NCBI GenBank assembly: GCA_028095005.1
Contig: CM051459.1
Location: 115,045,431-115,109,430 of the forward strand
DNA: 64,000 nt
Reading direction: 5' to 3'
Source of the DNA: Rhynchospora pubera
Taxonomy: Eukaryota > Streptophyta > Magnoliopsida > Poales > Cyperaceae
Positions 33,536 through 46,819 of the stretch are shown in pieces. Below the pieces are notes generated by a model. It saw only the letters and a program-made list of their open reading frames with translations, searched no databases and was not told where the DNA came from. Both the position numbers and the translations under genes were made by a program. Position 1 is the stretch's first letter. Every line of letters begins with the position of its first letter.

Positions 33536-36448
33536 AGATCCGGGACAGACCTGGAAGCATTACCAATTGCCATCTGTAAATAGATGATGGCTTGATATAG
33601 ATGCATTGTTTGTTGTAAAATTGGGTTGATACAGGCCCACTTTTGAAGTAATAAACAAGAAACTCAACTGAACATGCATTAGTTTTCCTTCATTTTGTAA
33701 TGCTGCATGTCGCTGTCCCATTTAACACTTTAATTATGATGTGAGAGATACCTGTTTCTAATTATTCTCAGGCAGCAGGAGGAAACCTACAAATCTTCTA
33801 TTGATAAAAAAAGTAAAGAGAGTAGTGATCAGAATATCTCAAATGGCTTTGTTTTTGTGGTGCGTAAATTGTAACATTAATATTCAGGAATCAGAACAGT
33901 GATAACGAAAAAAAAAACTTAGCTCAAACCAATAAGGCAATAATAAAAAACAAAAGCATGAGAACTAATTTTTTATATCTATGGATTGTAATTTTTTGTG
34001 TTGTATTCATGCGCATCAAGGTGTTATAAAAAAATCCACTGTCTTTATTTACACAGGGTGTCTCCAGTGCGTTCACTAATGGAGAGAAAGAAGCAAACAG
34101 AATAAATGAAAGAATTGGTTATTAACTTATTATTGCCTTGCTTTACGAAGCAGAGATCTCGTGAGTACAGCCGCTCAACATACACAATTTGATTGGACTT
34201 GCACCGTTTTAGCAATAAATTGAGATCTGCAGATGCATTATTTCACGCCATTATCAAAGAAGGGTTTCCTACCAATTAAGATTTGAGTGTCTTTGTCATT
34301 AATTTAGTGAATCTCTTGCTTAAATGAGTGGATTTTTTTATGTTCCAAATAGAGATTCTCGCCGCCAAGCTATATATGCTAAATACGATCGAGGTAACTA
34401 GGTCTAGTCCTTTTGAGGGTGTACAATAAAAATGTTTCCAGCAAAGATTTGGATATGCATTTATTCATTTTGTAACCAATATTGAAATATATTTTAATGG
34501 CCTCTTTATTTGCTTGAAGAACTTATTAGGGCCTAAAATATTGGGCCAGGCTGAGACCAGAGCCGCTCAATTTTGCTGTACTAAATCAAGGGACGCCTGG
34601 ACGGGAATGCCACCAGGTCTGCCTGTATTTTTGTCTGTGCGCGAAATATTCACTCACATCATTACATTTATTATTATTATTATTACTAGATATAGCAGCT
34701 ATATTTTTTTAGATGACAATAATTCAGCATGAACTATCTTACTTTCGTCACGCTATGTTTTTTAAATGATAATAATTCAGCACAAACTATTTTAAAATAA
34801 TGATCGACACAAATATTTTTAATGTATTTAATAAAAAAATAAAAATATTTTTAATTATAGAAAATACAAAAAAAAAACTATATTTACCTAATGTAAAGAA
34901 AGGTCAAAATAGAGAAAAAAAACCACGGGATTTAAATAATATATCTTAGATTAGATTATTGATCATTCTCTAGACGAACCAGGATTGTTTGGGTTGCCAA
35001 GGAATTGGCCTGATAGGTGGAATAATATGGCAAAATACAAGGAATAGTTAAGGAGGTAGACTAAAATCCGTCGTGATATTTGAATTCGTTGGCTGCAATT
35101 AAATTTTAATTTTTAAAATTCTAACAGTCGATCCGAGCTGTTCAATGTGGTTTCTATATTGAAATTTCGTTGGAGGCAACATTTTACATTTTTCTGAAAT
35201 TTTTAGTATTTTTTACTATTTTACAAAATTTTTAATCTAAACAATTCTGGACCCTTCAATTAATATTCTACTGCCTTCAATTCTTGAGTTATTAGGCGTT
35301 TCCTTATTACATTTTGAGCTTAAGAAATCCATGTAACTAAGATGTAATCAAAGACATTAATGAATAAAGCTTGATTTTCATATATTATCTATATCTTACT
35401 TTCTCAATCACTCAACCATATTGGATTGTATCAATATCCAAATAACTTCTCTACACACTTCCAAAAGTTATAAAGCTAATTAAGTAAAAAATATTATATT
35501 GAGATCTTATTATTTTTCATCTTATCAGATGGCACATATCTTTGGAAGTCAAATTAACTTTTTCGTGATACAATCAATGAATCAAATTATCTTTGGAAGT
35601 CAAATTACCATATTTGATTAAAAGTATGATGACAGATATCTTTTCTTGTACTTATTCTGACAGTCAAATTATAGCTCCTTTAAAATGTAATAAAAGAGAC
35701 GGGCCAGCATGCAATTTTCCTTTTTCGTGATGAGGCATGGCATAGAAACAATGCAAAAAGAATTGAAAATTGATTAGTTTTATCATTACTTGAACAAAAT
35801 GAACACATACAAATAAATAGTTCAATAAAAATAAATTGAATATGCATATAAAAATTTGAACATGAATGACAATATTTTTTTTTTGTTTGTGTTTGATTTG
35901 ATCATCTATATATTCATCTTGTCTATTTTATGTATTCGTTTGAACTTATGTGTTCACTTGTTAAAGCGATAGGAACAGATAAATTATCATTCTGAAAAAA
36001 AATTGGGTAAAATCCGGGAATATGCAAATGCTAGCTAGTCCGTACACATTATTGTCAACAACTCAACATATTTGTGATTTTGTGTTTGAAAAATGCGCGA
36101 AAGTAAATTAAAAACAAAACATGAGGTGTTAACAGCGCGACGTGTTGATATCCCATTGGCTGCGGAGTCCTCAGTGATTTGACACCTGGTTAAAAATGTA
36201 CTTTTCGCTTTTTAGGTTTAGAGTGTATGTAAAAAAATATCTACACTTCTAATAACTAGTTAAATTAGGTTTTGTGAATGGCGTCCAGCTAAGACTTCTG
36301 TGGAATCTAAGCCTCTAAGGTGAAGAACACGCACCTGCTGAGTTGGCAAAGCTGCGGTGCATGAATCTGTTATAGCAATTTAATTTGGTTTAATTAATGT
36401 AAGTGAGATTATTGATTACTTGTTATTATGTAGCCGCCTATTAAACTG
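33536..36448. other. Intergenic with a decayed fold-back element
   Basis: AT-rich. At about 35785-35990 ordered blocks match the fold-back element at 46369-46616, including GAACACATACAAATAAATAG, TTGAATATGCAT and GTTCACTTG. This is an old copy of the same family. Around 35100-35230 a half-copy of the family C MITE arm is visible. No gene is supported. Confidence 0.45.
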
Positions 36449-36451
36449 TAT

Positions 36452-36591
36452 GGCTATGTTTGGATAGGTGTGGGAAGAAGGGAAAAAGTATTAGGAAGTG
36501 TGTAACTTTGTGAAAAGTTTGGATTGTTTATAATTTATTTTTTCCCTTCTTCCTTCTTCCTACCTTTTTCTTAACGCATCCAAACGGTGCC
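36452..36591. mobile_element. Harbinger-like MITE, copy 5
   Basis: A 140-bp element with ends GGCTATGTTTGGAT and ATCCAAACGGTGCC and the 3-bp direct repeat TAT on both sides. It has the same core as the other copies in reverse orientation. It lies about 560 bp upstream of the anion-channel start. Confidence 0.7.
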
Positions 36592-37056
36592 TATAATTAA
36601 TAAAAAAATATGCATAGTACCATGCATGTGCAGCATACAACAACTATTATTCAACCAAAAAGTATGCATAGGTCCTTATTTCCAACATTGTCAAATATTA
36701 TTCCGTAAATTATTTCATTTTTCTTGCCGGAAGAATTCTTCCGTTCTTATTTCCAACCATCCAAACAAGACCAAATGACAGTGTATAGAAAGGGGTCAAA
36801 CAATATACATGTCGGGTGACTCTTTGAGACAAATCCTTTTTTTTTTTTTGCATTTTTTTCTAAATTATATATATAATTCCTTGAGGTAAATCAATTAATA
36901 TATTTGTGGCGAGGGATATATATAAATGCCTCTAAAGGAGAACCGAAGACCAATTGACGATGTTGCTTGTCAGCAAGCACACAAAGTTTTGACCAACCGC
37001 CGTTCTTTTTAAAAATCATGAAAAAGAAAGGATATGACCGTAAGGCCTAATTTCCC

Positions 37057-37065
37057 TATATATAA
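37057..37065 (+). promoter_or_regulatory. Probable TATA box of the SLAH gene
   Basis: TATATATAA lies 96 bp upstream of the ATG at 37153. This spacing leaves a leader of about 65 nt. Confidence 0.55.
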
Positions 37066-37152
37066 CATGTTGGAGCTCTCATAATTAAGTCATAACTCAA
37101 CTTACAAGCTAGTTACAACAACCAAAAAACAAGTTAGACCAGTAGACTAAAC

Positions 37153-40100
37153 ATGGCACAAAACCAGCGCCGCTTCAACGTAACAAACCACCAAATTCCC
37201 ATTCCAACTCTTCATCAATCAACCACAAACACTACCGGTACTGATACCGGTACCAGTACCAGAGCTAGCAAAACGGCTTCAAGTTCTGACTTATCAATCC
37301 TTACACGGTTTCATGCAGGCTACTTTCGCATAAGCCTTGCTCTTTGCAGCCAGGCTTTGCTATGGAAAACTCTTGCAGAACCCACAACTGATGCCCGTGC
37401 ACTGAGCTCGATAGTTCGAACAATACCTTCTTTTGCTTTTATCCTTCTTTGGTCGATTGCACTTCTGACACTACTACTTCTCTGCCTTCTCTATCTAGTC
37501 AGGTGTTTTCTTCGGTTTAGGAGTGTGCGTGCTGAGCTGGCACATCATGTTGGGATGAACTATCTGTTCGCTCCATGGATTTCCTTTTTGATGCTACTGC
37601 AGGCGACACCTTTTCTTCAGCCGGACAATCGGTTGTACCGAATATTATGGTGTGCTTTCTCAGTGCCAATTGTAGTTCTAGATGTGAAAATCTATGGGCA
37701 GTGGTTTACTCAAGGAAAGAGATTTCTTTCAATGGTGGCCAATCCAACAAGTCAAATTACAGTGATAGGTATTGAATAATACACATCACCTATATTATTA
37801 ATTATTGCATTCTGAGCTGTTGTGAATCTCAAATGCATTCGTAAGGAATCAAAATGAACTTTCTGACAAAAAAGGGTTGATTTATCTCATTAAGAAAATA
37901 AAAATTTAGTACGTGGTTGACAATTTTGAGTTTTTTACAATCATCAAAGAATTTGAGATTTTGAGTTTTGAAATCTATTTTATACTCTGAATATATCATG
38001 GACATACATATATAACATGTGCTTTTGGGCAAATTTCAATGAATACTCACTCTTAAGAATTTTAAAAAAAGGTTCGAGATAAAAAAAAAGGTTCACAAAA
38101 TGAAAACATTTATATCACTGCCTCCAAATGTCAACCTGTCTGCAAGGTGCAAGATTCCGCAAAATACTTGCAAAAATTCATCCGTATTTGACATATATAA
38201 TTGATGGTCTGATTCTATCATCAGGCAACCTAGTCGGGGCACATGTGGCAGCGCAAATGGGATGGAAGGAAAGTGCCGTGTGCATGTTTTCACTCGGCAT
38301 CACACACTACTTGGTGCTCTTTGTTACACTATACCAACGATTTCTCGGGAGCGACTCTCTTCCGGCGATGCTTCGACCGGTTTTCTTTCTCTTCATCGCT
38401 GCTCCCAGCACGGCAAGTCTTGCATGGGACTCCATCTCCTCCAGCTTTGACACCGGTTGCAAGATGTTATTCTTCCTCTCCCTCTTCCTCTTTGCCTCCT
38501 TGGTAATTTTTTTCATCAAACTATGACACAGTTGTACTTTAATTATTATTGATTTCTTTCCTTTTCTATTTTTTCATGTATATAAGTTTACTTGCATCGA
38601 TCCTGGGCTTCTGGCATTTAGTGGCATATATGTTGTTACGTGCCTTTTATAATTAAAAATTATGCAACAAAGACAACAATGCACCTAATCTTTTTTATTA
38701 TTATCAAAATCCGTAGTTTGAATTTGGGTCGTTTTCTTAATTATTAATTAATATAGCCAGCTATCGTCATATAAACAAAATAAAGTTCATGAACTCTTAT
38801 AGAGGTGGAAAAGAGCAACTTTTCCTTGTTTTCTGTTTTATAGGAATCCAGATCCTCTCAAGCAAGGATGGACTCGCCACTCCTTATGGCGAGTCAATAA
38901 CAGGTGGATCCCAACCATAGGATTGAGCATGCATGGCCCTACATAAATATGTGTGGGTCAGGGGGTCCCAGACTTCAGTGATTTGTACACTGCCACAAAT
39001 GCTGTATGATCTCTTGGGCAACTCAACCCGTATTATATATTTATATATGCGGAACTTGTATGGTCTTTAATATAATCATGGGATCTTATATAATGGCATC
39101 TAATTCATATGTCATAATCTGTCATGTATCAAATTAAATATAATTAAAAATTTTTTACAAATCATTTGTAATGTGAACTCCTGATCAATTTTATATATAA
39201 ATGAAGCATTTAAACATTTTTATACACAGGTGGATGTATATGGGTGTTATTGGTCATAAAACCCATCAAAAGTTCTTCAATCATTCTTTTAGTTATATAT
39301 TCCACCAAAAAAACGTTGCTTTTAGCATATATATGATGTATTTTAATTATATGCTGTTTGAAGGGACGACTAATAAGTTTCTAAACGTTCCAAGAAATTG
39401 TATATATATATATATATTTATATTTGAGTAATAAAGCATATATACGACCTACATTTGTTGATGTGTTAATTGTCATGTATTTCAACTAAATATTTGTGGC
39501 GCAACCACTAGTATAGATATTTTCCTTTGAAAATCTTAGCTAGAAATAAATGGCCCATATACTGTCTCCACTGGTTAGTGGTTACTGCGTTAAGCCTGTT
39601 AAGAAAGTTACATACCTCCACTAGTCTCTACCTTAAAATCCTTCTGGGCATGCGCAAGCAACTAGATTTGTGCGCATATCCCTTTCAGATTTAACAAATC
39701 AAGTAGTATGTAGTACGGATACATGTATGGGAGATTGACTCCCTTTCTAACCTCACAAGGAAAGCAACCTGATCACATTACTTTCTTTCCCATCATTTGA
39801 ATAAGTGTCCTCACATCATCGAAGTTGACAATTAGAGAAGAATTTTAGGATACGACGGAGAATATGATCTTTAACATAATATACTGTATGTTGACATTAA
39901 TCTTTAGTCAAATACTGTATGGTCTAAATTCCATCAATAGTCATTTCCAGTTCTTCTTACCTATATTTCTATTACTGTTGACATTAACATAATATCGAGA
40001 GCAACATTTCACAAAAGTGAGTTGCTACTTGCATGAACATGCAATATATATATTGAATGGCCAGTTGTGTACCACGTCAGTTCATCTTGTTAGTGGGTCC

Positions 40101-40899
40101 ATATTTATCACAACATTAGCCTTTAATTCTGCTTTTCTTTTCGCTTCACTTTTTATCGGATGTTTACTTCAACATGACTAATAGTGGTTGCATTCTAAGA
40201 ACTCAAAATCAGGTTTCTCATCTCCATATATGTATGAAGATCTTTCACCTAAATTGGAACTCAGATATCGAATCCTTAATTATTTGAGCATTCGTGACAT
40301 TGCTAAAAAAATTATCATGAAAGCATTTTGCATTATTAATATTTCTGTAGATTTAATTCCAATAAATTAGAAGTCAAGATCATCTTTCAGGTCAAATCTT
40401 TTGTTCCTTTCGAAGGACATCCTGTTTTATATCCGAGGACATTTTTATATTGAAAATATGATCAAGAAAAATAATTAAAAGCAACTGGCGGTAGAAGATA
40501 TTTTCAATAAAAATATTGTAGATCATCCTATGTGGACAAAATTGCATTTAATTCAAATTAAGGCCAAGCATGTCCTGATCATCTTAATTATCGAATATAT
40601 TTAGTAACTAAGTACATTTGCAGGTTTCCAGACCAGCATTATTCAAAAGATCAATGAGACGGTTTAGTGTTGCATGGTGGGCCTACTCGTTCCCTCTGAC
40701 AATTCTCGCACTTGCTGCTACTGAATATGCACAAGACGTGAAAGGCGTGATACCGAATGTACTCATGCTTGTCCTCTCAGTTCTCTCGGTTGTTGTTACA
40801 CTTGCATTGATGGTGTTTACTGCTCTCAAAACAAATGACATACTACCTCATGACGACCCGTTTGTTTGCTACAACATAGCAAGAGGTACTAGCACATAG
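37153..40899 (+). CDS. SLAH1: S-type anion channel, SLAH1/SLAH4 type
   Basis: Three exons, 37153-37768, 38225-38502 and 40624-40899, join in phases 1 and 0 to give a 389-residue protein. The family (SLAC1/TehA fold, ten helices) conducts chloride or nitrate across the plasma membrane. Visible signatures are LTRFHAGYFRISLALCSQAL (about 50-69), DVKIYGQWFTQGKRF (about 177-191), NLVGAHVAAQMGWKE after the first splice, HYLVLFVTLYQRF, and FSVAWWAYSFPLTILALAAT in the last exon. The N-terminus before helix 1 is only about 50 residues and the C-terminus is short. This matches SLAH1/SLAH4 (about 385 residues) rather than SLAC1 or SLAH3, which have long regulated tails. Splice sites are canonical: G-GTATTG/CAG-GC, TTG-GTAATT/GCAG-GTT. 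Introns are 456 and 2121 bp. There is no frame break, so it is probably functional. In Arabidopsis SLAH1 acts in root chloride loading with SLAH3; the role here is inferred. Confidence 0.92.
38503..40623 (+). other. Second intron of the SLAH gene
   Basis: A 2121-bp AT-rich intron. It contains a hairpin with 9-bp perfect arms GACTCGCCA / TGGCGAGTC at about 38872-38896 and a TA run near 39401-39418. No nested gene is seen. Confidence 0.7.
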
Positions 40900-42122
40900 C
40901 TAGTGATTATGACCGGATTACGACCGACTTTATCGACTGAGACATTTGGATATGCTGCTTAATAGAGCCACTACGAGAAAGGTTTGTTGTGTGTTAGGTA
41001 TTTGGTTTGGTTTAATTATAAATTTATTTAAGGTTATAACCTGTCAGTGACTAGTGGCTATGGGTTAGGAAATGTAATGAAGCATGTAAGATGAATAATA
41101 ATATGCATCTCATGGATGTCCCAAGCTTGTAAAATTATGTGATATCACTTGCCATATGTTCCTGTATTGGAGTCTGGTGCAATGTGTGCACAAAGTATAT
41201 GCATGCTACTGTAATTAATTTGTATATGAAATGTGTGTGGAGAGTAATGTTAATGTAATATACTCTTTCTTTTCTTTATAAAAGAGTTTTGAGGAATATT
41301 AATTTCCTAATAGAATATTTGCGTTCGTTTTCGCTGGAAATTAGAAAAAGAGTTTATATGGTAGGTAAAGTCGTCTCTGGTGCGGTGGTGCCTCAAGCCG
41401 CTGATAATGAAAGCATGAATTGCTCTTTTCAAAAATTCCAACCAATGAGACAAAAAGTAGAAAAGCAAGATAAAAGTGCTCGAATTTGGTTACATTGAGC
41501 AAGTACTCGCGGATAGCTTGTCTCGGCTGTAAAACTACCATTACTTAAAATGAATTCACTTTTTATGACTGTTGGATTTGTATAACCTTCATACAAGATA
41601 AGGTTTAATCAAATATATCGGGTATACATCTTTTGGTGGATTTCCTATTGGTTCATTTATTTATAGATAGCTTTGCCTTTTCTTTCATGGACGTTAGTAA
41701 TCCACTTAATTAATTGCAAATGAAATACCTATATACATTACATGGCTCCTGCTGACTGAACGTGATCCCACTCCAAATGGTGGGTCCCTTTGAGAGGATA
41801 TGGCTGGTGAGGTAAACATAATGGCAGTGTCTGTATAGAGAGAATAATGCTTCCTATTCCCACAGAGCCTAGTGGCATATACCTGATTTACCAGTTTATC
41901 ATGTGCTTAATTAGTAAGTGGGAAAAAATCCACTTTGATATTGTTGTTGCATCTGTTGGTTGGAACTACTGTGTGATTGCATGTTTACATACACTATGGA
42001 TGCTGGTTGTAAGTTCTGGGTTGTACCTTGGTATCAACTAGATATGGGGATTTCCTGTTACACGAAAAAACACCTATGATTTGACTGGATGGATACTATA
42101 TGTAAGTACAGAGGAATGGAGG
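40900..42122. other. SLAH 3' flank and intergenic DNA
   Basis: Begins with the likely 3' untranslated region. AATAATAATATGCATC near 41094 and similar A-rich words could serve in polyadenylation. No other gene is supported. Confidence 0.4.
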
Positions 42123-42130
42123 CCTGTGTT

Positions 42131-42404
42131 TAGACCTGTCAAACGTGGGGTTCACGTGCTGAAAACGCAGTTTACTTAACCGTGTCACTAACAAAACGGC
42201 ACAATTTTAGCGTTCCATTTACCATTTCATTAAATGGTGTGTACAAAATATGCGATTTCAGTAGACTGCATGGCTATTCCGTTCCACTACCCATTCCGTT
42301 TGCCATTCCACTATCGAAACGCCACGATTCGCGATGCCACTAACCATTTCGTTACCGTTTCACGTCACGGCGAAATGGTCTAACAGTAGCCGTTGACAGC
42401 CTTA
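42131..42404. mobile_element. hAT-type MITE with 8-bp duplication
   Basis: A 274-bp element with ends TAGACCTGTCAAACG and CCGTTGACAGCCTTA (inverted) and the perfect 8-bp direct repeat CCTGTGTT (42123-42130, 42405-42412). Its termini resemble the copy at 22192-22469, and its interior is rich in CCATTCCGTTT/AACCATTTCG words. Confidence 0.75.
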
Positions 42405-42412
42405 CCTGTGTT

Positions 42413-43168
42413 GCACCCTGTGCATCGACAGTATAGACGGCAGTTGCATAGAGCAACCATTTTTCCTTGGTAAAACTGATCTAGTAAGCTGATGAGTTTA
42501 ACAAACGCAAACAAAGTTTGATAAGATTAAAGCATGCAAAAGTCAGAGGGATTGCTATTAAAATATATACAAGGCAACACTGATCAGTGATCATAAATTA
42601 ATTAAAACCCGAGCTTTACTATTACAGAAACAAATGATGGGAATTCAATGGGTACGTTATCTTGAGACTGAACGCTCCATTGATAAACAATATACAAGTT
42701 TGTCCTCTTCTGAACAAAAAAATTGTCTGATGTAAAAATCTAATATATAGAGACAATATGGCCAGTTAATACTAGTAAGTATATTAGGTACCGTACAGCT
42801 CAAGAGGCCATGAGAAAAGGAAAGGCGATTAATTTATGTATGCTCTGCAAACGAATTGGAAATATAGAACAGAACCCATTCAAAATACAAGACAACTCTA
42901 GAGAGATGAAAAGATTTATACTTTTCATACCAAATTCTTCAAAAGAAATAAACAAACTTCATTGCTCATAATTTTCTTTGCTAAAAGTAGCCCATAATTT
43001 CTCTACAAAAAAGGAATGATGATAACTTTATAATTGAATGAAAGTAATAACACATTTCCAGGCATGATTTCCCAAGCTATATCATGGTTCTCATTCCAAG
43101 GAGTAATGGTATTACAAAGTTTTTATCAGTCGAGAATGGAACACACTTACATCCTAGAGCTTCTCCCT
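42413..43168. other. 3' flank of FAP3, no other gene
   Basis: AT-rich DNA without a supported feature. Part is likely the 3' untranslated region of the minus-strand gene. Confidence 0.4.
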
Positions 43169-45005
43169 CTAATTAAGAATAGCTTCAAGGCCACTAACAA
43201 CAGATGACTTGAGACTTGGGGAAACAGGTGAATCTCCAAAGAAACCATCAAAAAGAGCTGAATTCACATTTGATGATTCTATTTTAGCATCAACATTAGA
43301 TGGCAATCTGTCAGCTGAAACGGAGATCTGAAAATTGTAACACAATAGCGGTGCTATACTCGTTAGTTTGAAAGTTTAATACTTTAATCCATTAAGGTAA
43401 AATAAATTGCTTGGGGTGCTGTGGTACTTGTAAAATTCCATGATTATCCAGAAATTAAAAAAACTGGTACTTTCTCAACATTTGCCAAATAGATGCATCC
43501 ATTGGACTCAAAACAGCCTTTACAAATAGCTTACCTTCTCAAAATTGTAAGCTGTTGTCATGCAGGGGACTTACGGAAAAGGAAAGGGGGGAGAAAATGC
43601 ACCAGTACCTGCTAGAACTAGTCTTAATTGGTACCGGCTAATATAGTTTAAATAAGTAAATTATTGATTTATTACATACCAACAACATTGAAGGTTCCAC
43701 CCAAGTTAGCAAAATGTTTGTGCCTTCTTTGAGGGTGCGATCCATAAATGTGGTACGGAAGACCGAAAGAGCAACCTCGTCAGTACCAGTAATTTCTTTT
43801 ATTCTTGGCGTGATGACATCATTCAATGCATCCCAAAATGTCTTTCCATCAACATTTCTGACAAGCTTTATGTTTAATGATTTCTCACATGGTGCTGTGC
43901 AAATAAATTATATTCTTATAATCATAATCCAAAGGTTCTTTCCATTAGCACCTTAAAATCGTCAGGCCTTACGGGAATTTTTTTTTATTTATTATTACTT
44001 TTTGGCTTCTTTGATTATAAGATCAATTACTAGCATGCGTACACATACTACTTACCATTAAAAATTGAGTTGAAGATGGAGAAATCCACTGAAATTTCCT
44101 TTTCAATCTTCCCTTTGGATGAAGATAAATGTTCTTTAATAGAAGAATTCACAAAAAAGCCAGCAGCATAAACCTTAACACCAATAATTGCAAAAACCTT
44201 CTCTCTATAACCTAAATATAAACAGACAAAAGAATGTCAATATATGTCTTTAAACAGTAAACTTCAAAACTAGAGTGATGTTCAACAAATTGATAGAATT
44301 ATCTTAAGCAACTTGTGCAAAAAACAAATTCCTGAATTTCATATAATAACTAAATATTCCAGTTGCCAGAATCAAATTGGTATTAGGTGGTACGGATCAA
44401 TTAGTGAACCATCACATATATTTGGTATCACACCCGAAATGATCCAAAATCTTCGCCCGATACCAGAACTAAAAAATTCTGATTCCCGTGACCAAACTAA
44501 ACCTTAAAATGACCTGAAATTTGACCTGACATGAACAAATTAAGACATTAAACAACAGTAAAGGCAATGTCATAAAGTTGCCAGACCCCAAATCCAATTT
44601 ACCTAAACTGGATAGAATGTGATGAACCCACAAAGCTCAATACCTGCTCCGAGAAGAACTAAGGACTTGAGATAACCTGGTACGGTCATCTCCTTGGGAA
44701 ATTTCACCTTTGTTGCTGGTTCAGCCACATAATCGACACTTTCAACTACAACAGAATGGAGAAATAGACAAATAGTCAATACAAATTGTCATAGAATAAT
44801 GCCTTTGAATAAATAGTTACTGACCTGAAGCTCTTGGTGCAAGAGAGATAGCATCCTTCTTAAGAGACCAATTCAGGGAGCTAGAAAGACATTCCAATCC
44901 ATATCTCAAGGAATTAAGTGAATTACAACGAGAAATCCCCGATTTAAAAGTAGATCTTGAGTGAATTGTGGTAAATGGAGCTCTCGTGGAGACTAAACCC
45001 ACCAT
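43169..45005 (-). CDS. FAP3: Chalcone-isomerase-like plastid fatty-acid-binding protein, FAP3 type
   Basis: Five exons on the minus strand, 44825-45005, 44644-44745, 44056-44211, 43680-43894 and 43169-43327, join in consistent phases (1,1,1,0) to a 270-residue protein. Residues 1 to about 60 are rich in Ser, Thr and Arg and lack acidic residues until the end, as in a chloroplast transit peptide. The mature part has the chalcone-isomerase fold: AEPATKVKFPKEMTVPGYL, GYREKVFAIIGVKVYAAG, NVDGKTFWDALNDVITPRIK, LLTWVEPSMLL and ALFDGFFGDSPVSPSLKSSV. This is close to Arabidopsis FAP3 (287 residues) and unlike FAP1. These proteins bind fatty acids in plastids and lack isomerase activity. The Arg in GYREK is a candidate ligand-binding residue (inference). 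The frame is intact and all introns are GT-AG. A hAT element ends 103 bp upstream of the ATG. Confidence 0.88.
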
Positions 45006-45107
45006 TTTTCTCTGGGGTTTTGTTTACTTTCAAGTTTTCTTTGTGTCTGAAATGCTGAGACGAGAAAATGGTAACAGCTTATCCTAGTTCATGTTCTCTG
45101 TTATAAC

Positions 45108-45983
45108 TAGGGCTGTACAAAAAAAAATAAAACCCGTCTGATCCGTTTAACCCGTCCAACCCCACATCTATTTTACCGGGTTCAAATATTATCCGGGTTG
45201 GGTCGGATTTTAATTTTACTAACCCGATTGTACTGGATTGGGTTCAAGCTTAAAGATTTTTAACCCAGTTTGTACCCGACCCGTATTACCTTGAATTGAT
45301 CACATTTACTCTCTTTTCTTTACAACAACACACGCCGACGGACAACACAAGATAAATAGTTTACTATTCTGCCTTCTTAGTGATAAATGTTGCTCAATGT
45401 TTGGCTCGTGAATTATAAAAGTCGTTGGTTTCTTGAAATTATATTTCTTGAACCATCAATATACTTCTTCCTTATCAAATGGCGATGACTATCAAAAACT
45501 TTTAATGACGTAATATTGTGATTATTCTAGTTAACACTGTATTAAATTCCACAATAGTTATATTATATTATATAAATATATAATGGAATAAATTCTTTAC
45601 ATGATTTTGAAAGGTAGCACCGAGCTAATGTATTTTTTATAGATGAATTTGTAGAAAACCCATATTTTATTAAGTTACGGAGCATACTCTTGTACCTTGT
45701 ATAAAGTTTAAATTTTCTTTAGTTACCAGTTGACTTAACCTCAACTGCTTATTGTGTAGTTAGTGATATACAAGTGGATAAGTATTTTGCATAAGAACAA
45801 GAATTTCATATGTGCTATTTCCTTAACTTTATAAACTGCAACGGGACTCATTTTTTTCCCCCTTAATTCATACATTTATTGCTTGTCTCTGTTAGAGATT
45901 ACTACTTTACTGAGTTTTACATATCATGAAGCAAATAAATTCCTAAAAGTTATCTTCGAATTATTCTGTTATAATTATCGATA

Positions 45984-46020
<37 letters not shown>

Positions 46021-46338
46021 TTTTCACTTAATTCTAGAAGTTATCTTCGAATGATTGCTTGCGTCGGTATTTTAGTCAATATGTTTCTGAAATTATCTAT
46101 ATAAATCAATATTACATGTAAAATTATTTTTATTTAATTAATATTGTCAATTTTATTTATGTACCATATAAATCATAACCCGTTTAACCCGAAAATCCGT
46201 AAAAACCCGTAGATAAAAAATTATATGGGTTGGGTTGGGTTACGGGTGAGTTAATTAAAGAAAATTTCCAACCCGGTATAATTGGGTTGGGTTAAAATAT
46301 TGATAAAAAATTGTAAACCCGCCCGTTGTATAGCCCTA
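45108..46338. mobile_element. hAT-type non-autonomous element, 1.23 kb, next to FAP3
   Basis: The ends TAGGGCTGTACAA and TTGTATAGCCCTA are inverted. A perfect 8-bp direct repeat GTTATAAC lies at 45100-45107 and 46339-46346. The left and right subterminal regions carry repeated AACCCG/CGGGTT words facing inward. There is no transposase frame; the AT-rich interior includes a TG/TA microsatellite at about 45985-46018. It is inserted 103 bp upstream of the FAP3 start codon, in the promoter or leader. Confidence 0.85.
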
Positions 46339-46368
46339 GTTATAACAATTGTAGGGAAATTAATTACT

Positions 46369-46616
46369 GTCATCTGCATTTTTGCCATCGTTGCCATCGC
46401 TAAATATAAAGTGAACATATAGACGATTTAAGTGAACACATACAAACAAATAAGTTCAATGAAAATAAGTTGAATATGCATGCAAATTTCTGAACAAGTG
46501 ATGACAACACTTATTTGTTTGTAAGTGTTCACTTAGATCTTCTATATGTTCACCTTGTTTGCTGTATATGTTCACTTTGTATTTAGCGATGGAAGGATGG
46601 CAAAATTGCAGATGAC
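46369..46616. mobile_element. Fold-back MITE
   Basis: A 248-bp near-perfect palindrome. The left arm GTCATCTGCATTTTTGCCAT...CGCTAAATATAAAGTGAAC faces its complement at the right end. The inner words GAACACATACAAACAAATAAG and AAGTTGAATATGCATGC are part of the arms. A decayed relative lies at about 35785-35990. A clear target duplication was not found. Confidence 0.65.
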
Positions 46617-46819
46617 ATTTATCATTCCTGATTTGTTACCGGAAATGATATACACCATCCAGTAAATTATCGTCCAATCATCCAACCAACCAGCGATGAC
46701 CAGCGACCCCGCGACCATGCGACCCAGCGTGTGGGCCTGTTTAGCGCGCATACGGCCCATTTTCACGCGATGCGTCATCCGTGCGAGCGCGCGTGAGCGC
46801 GATGCTGACGTCAGCTATT

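Noticed and set aside
38872..38896. Perfect 9-bp-arm hairpin in the SLAH intron as a regulatory RNA
   Set aside because: Short, and with no conservation evidence. It is more likely a MITE remnant, so it is only mentioned under the intron.
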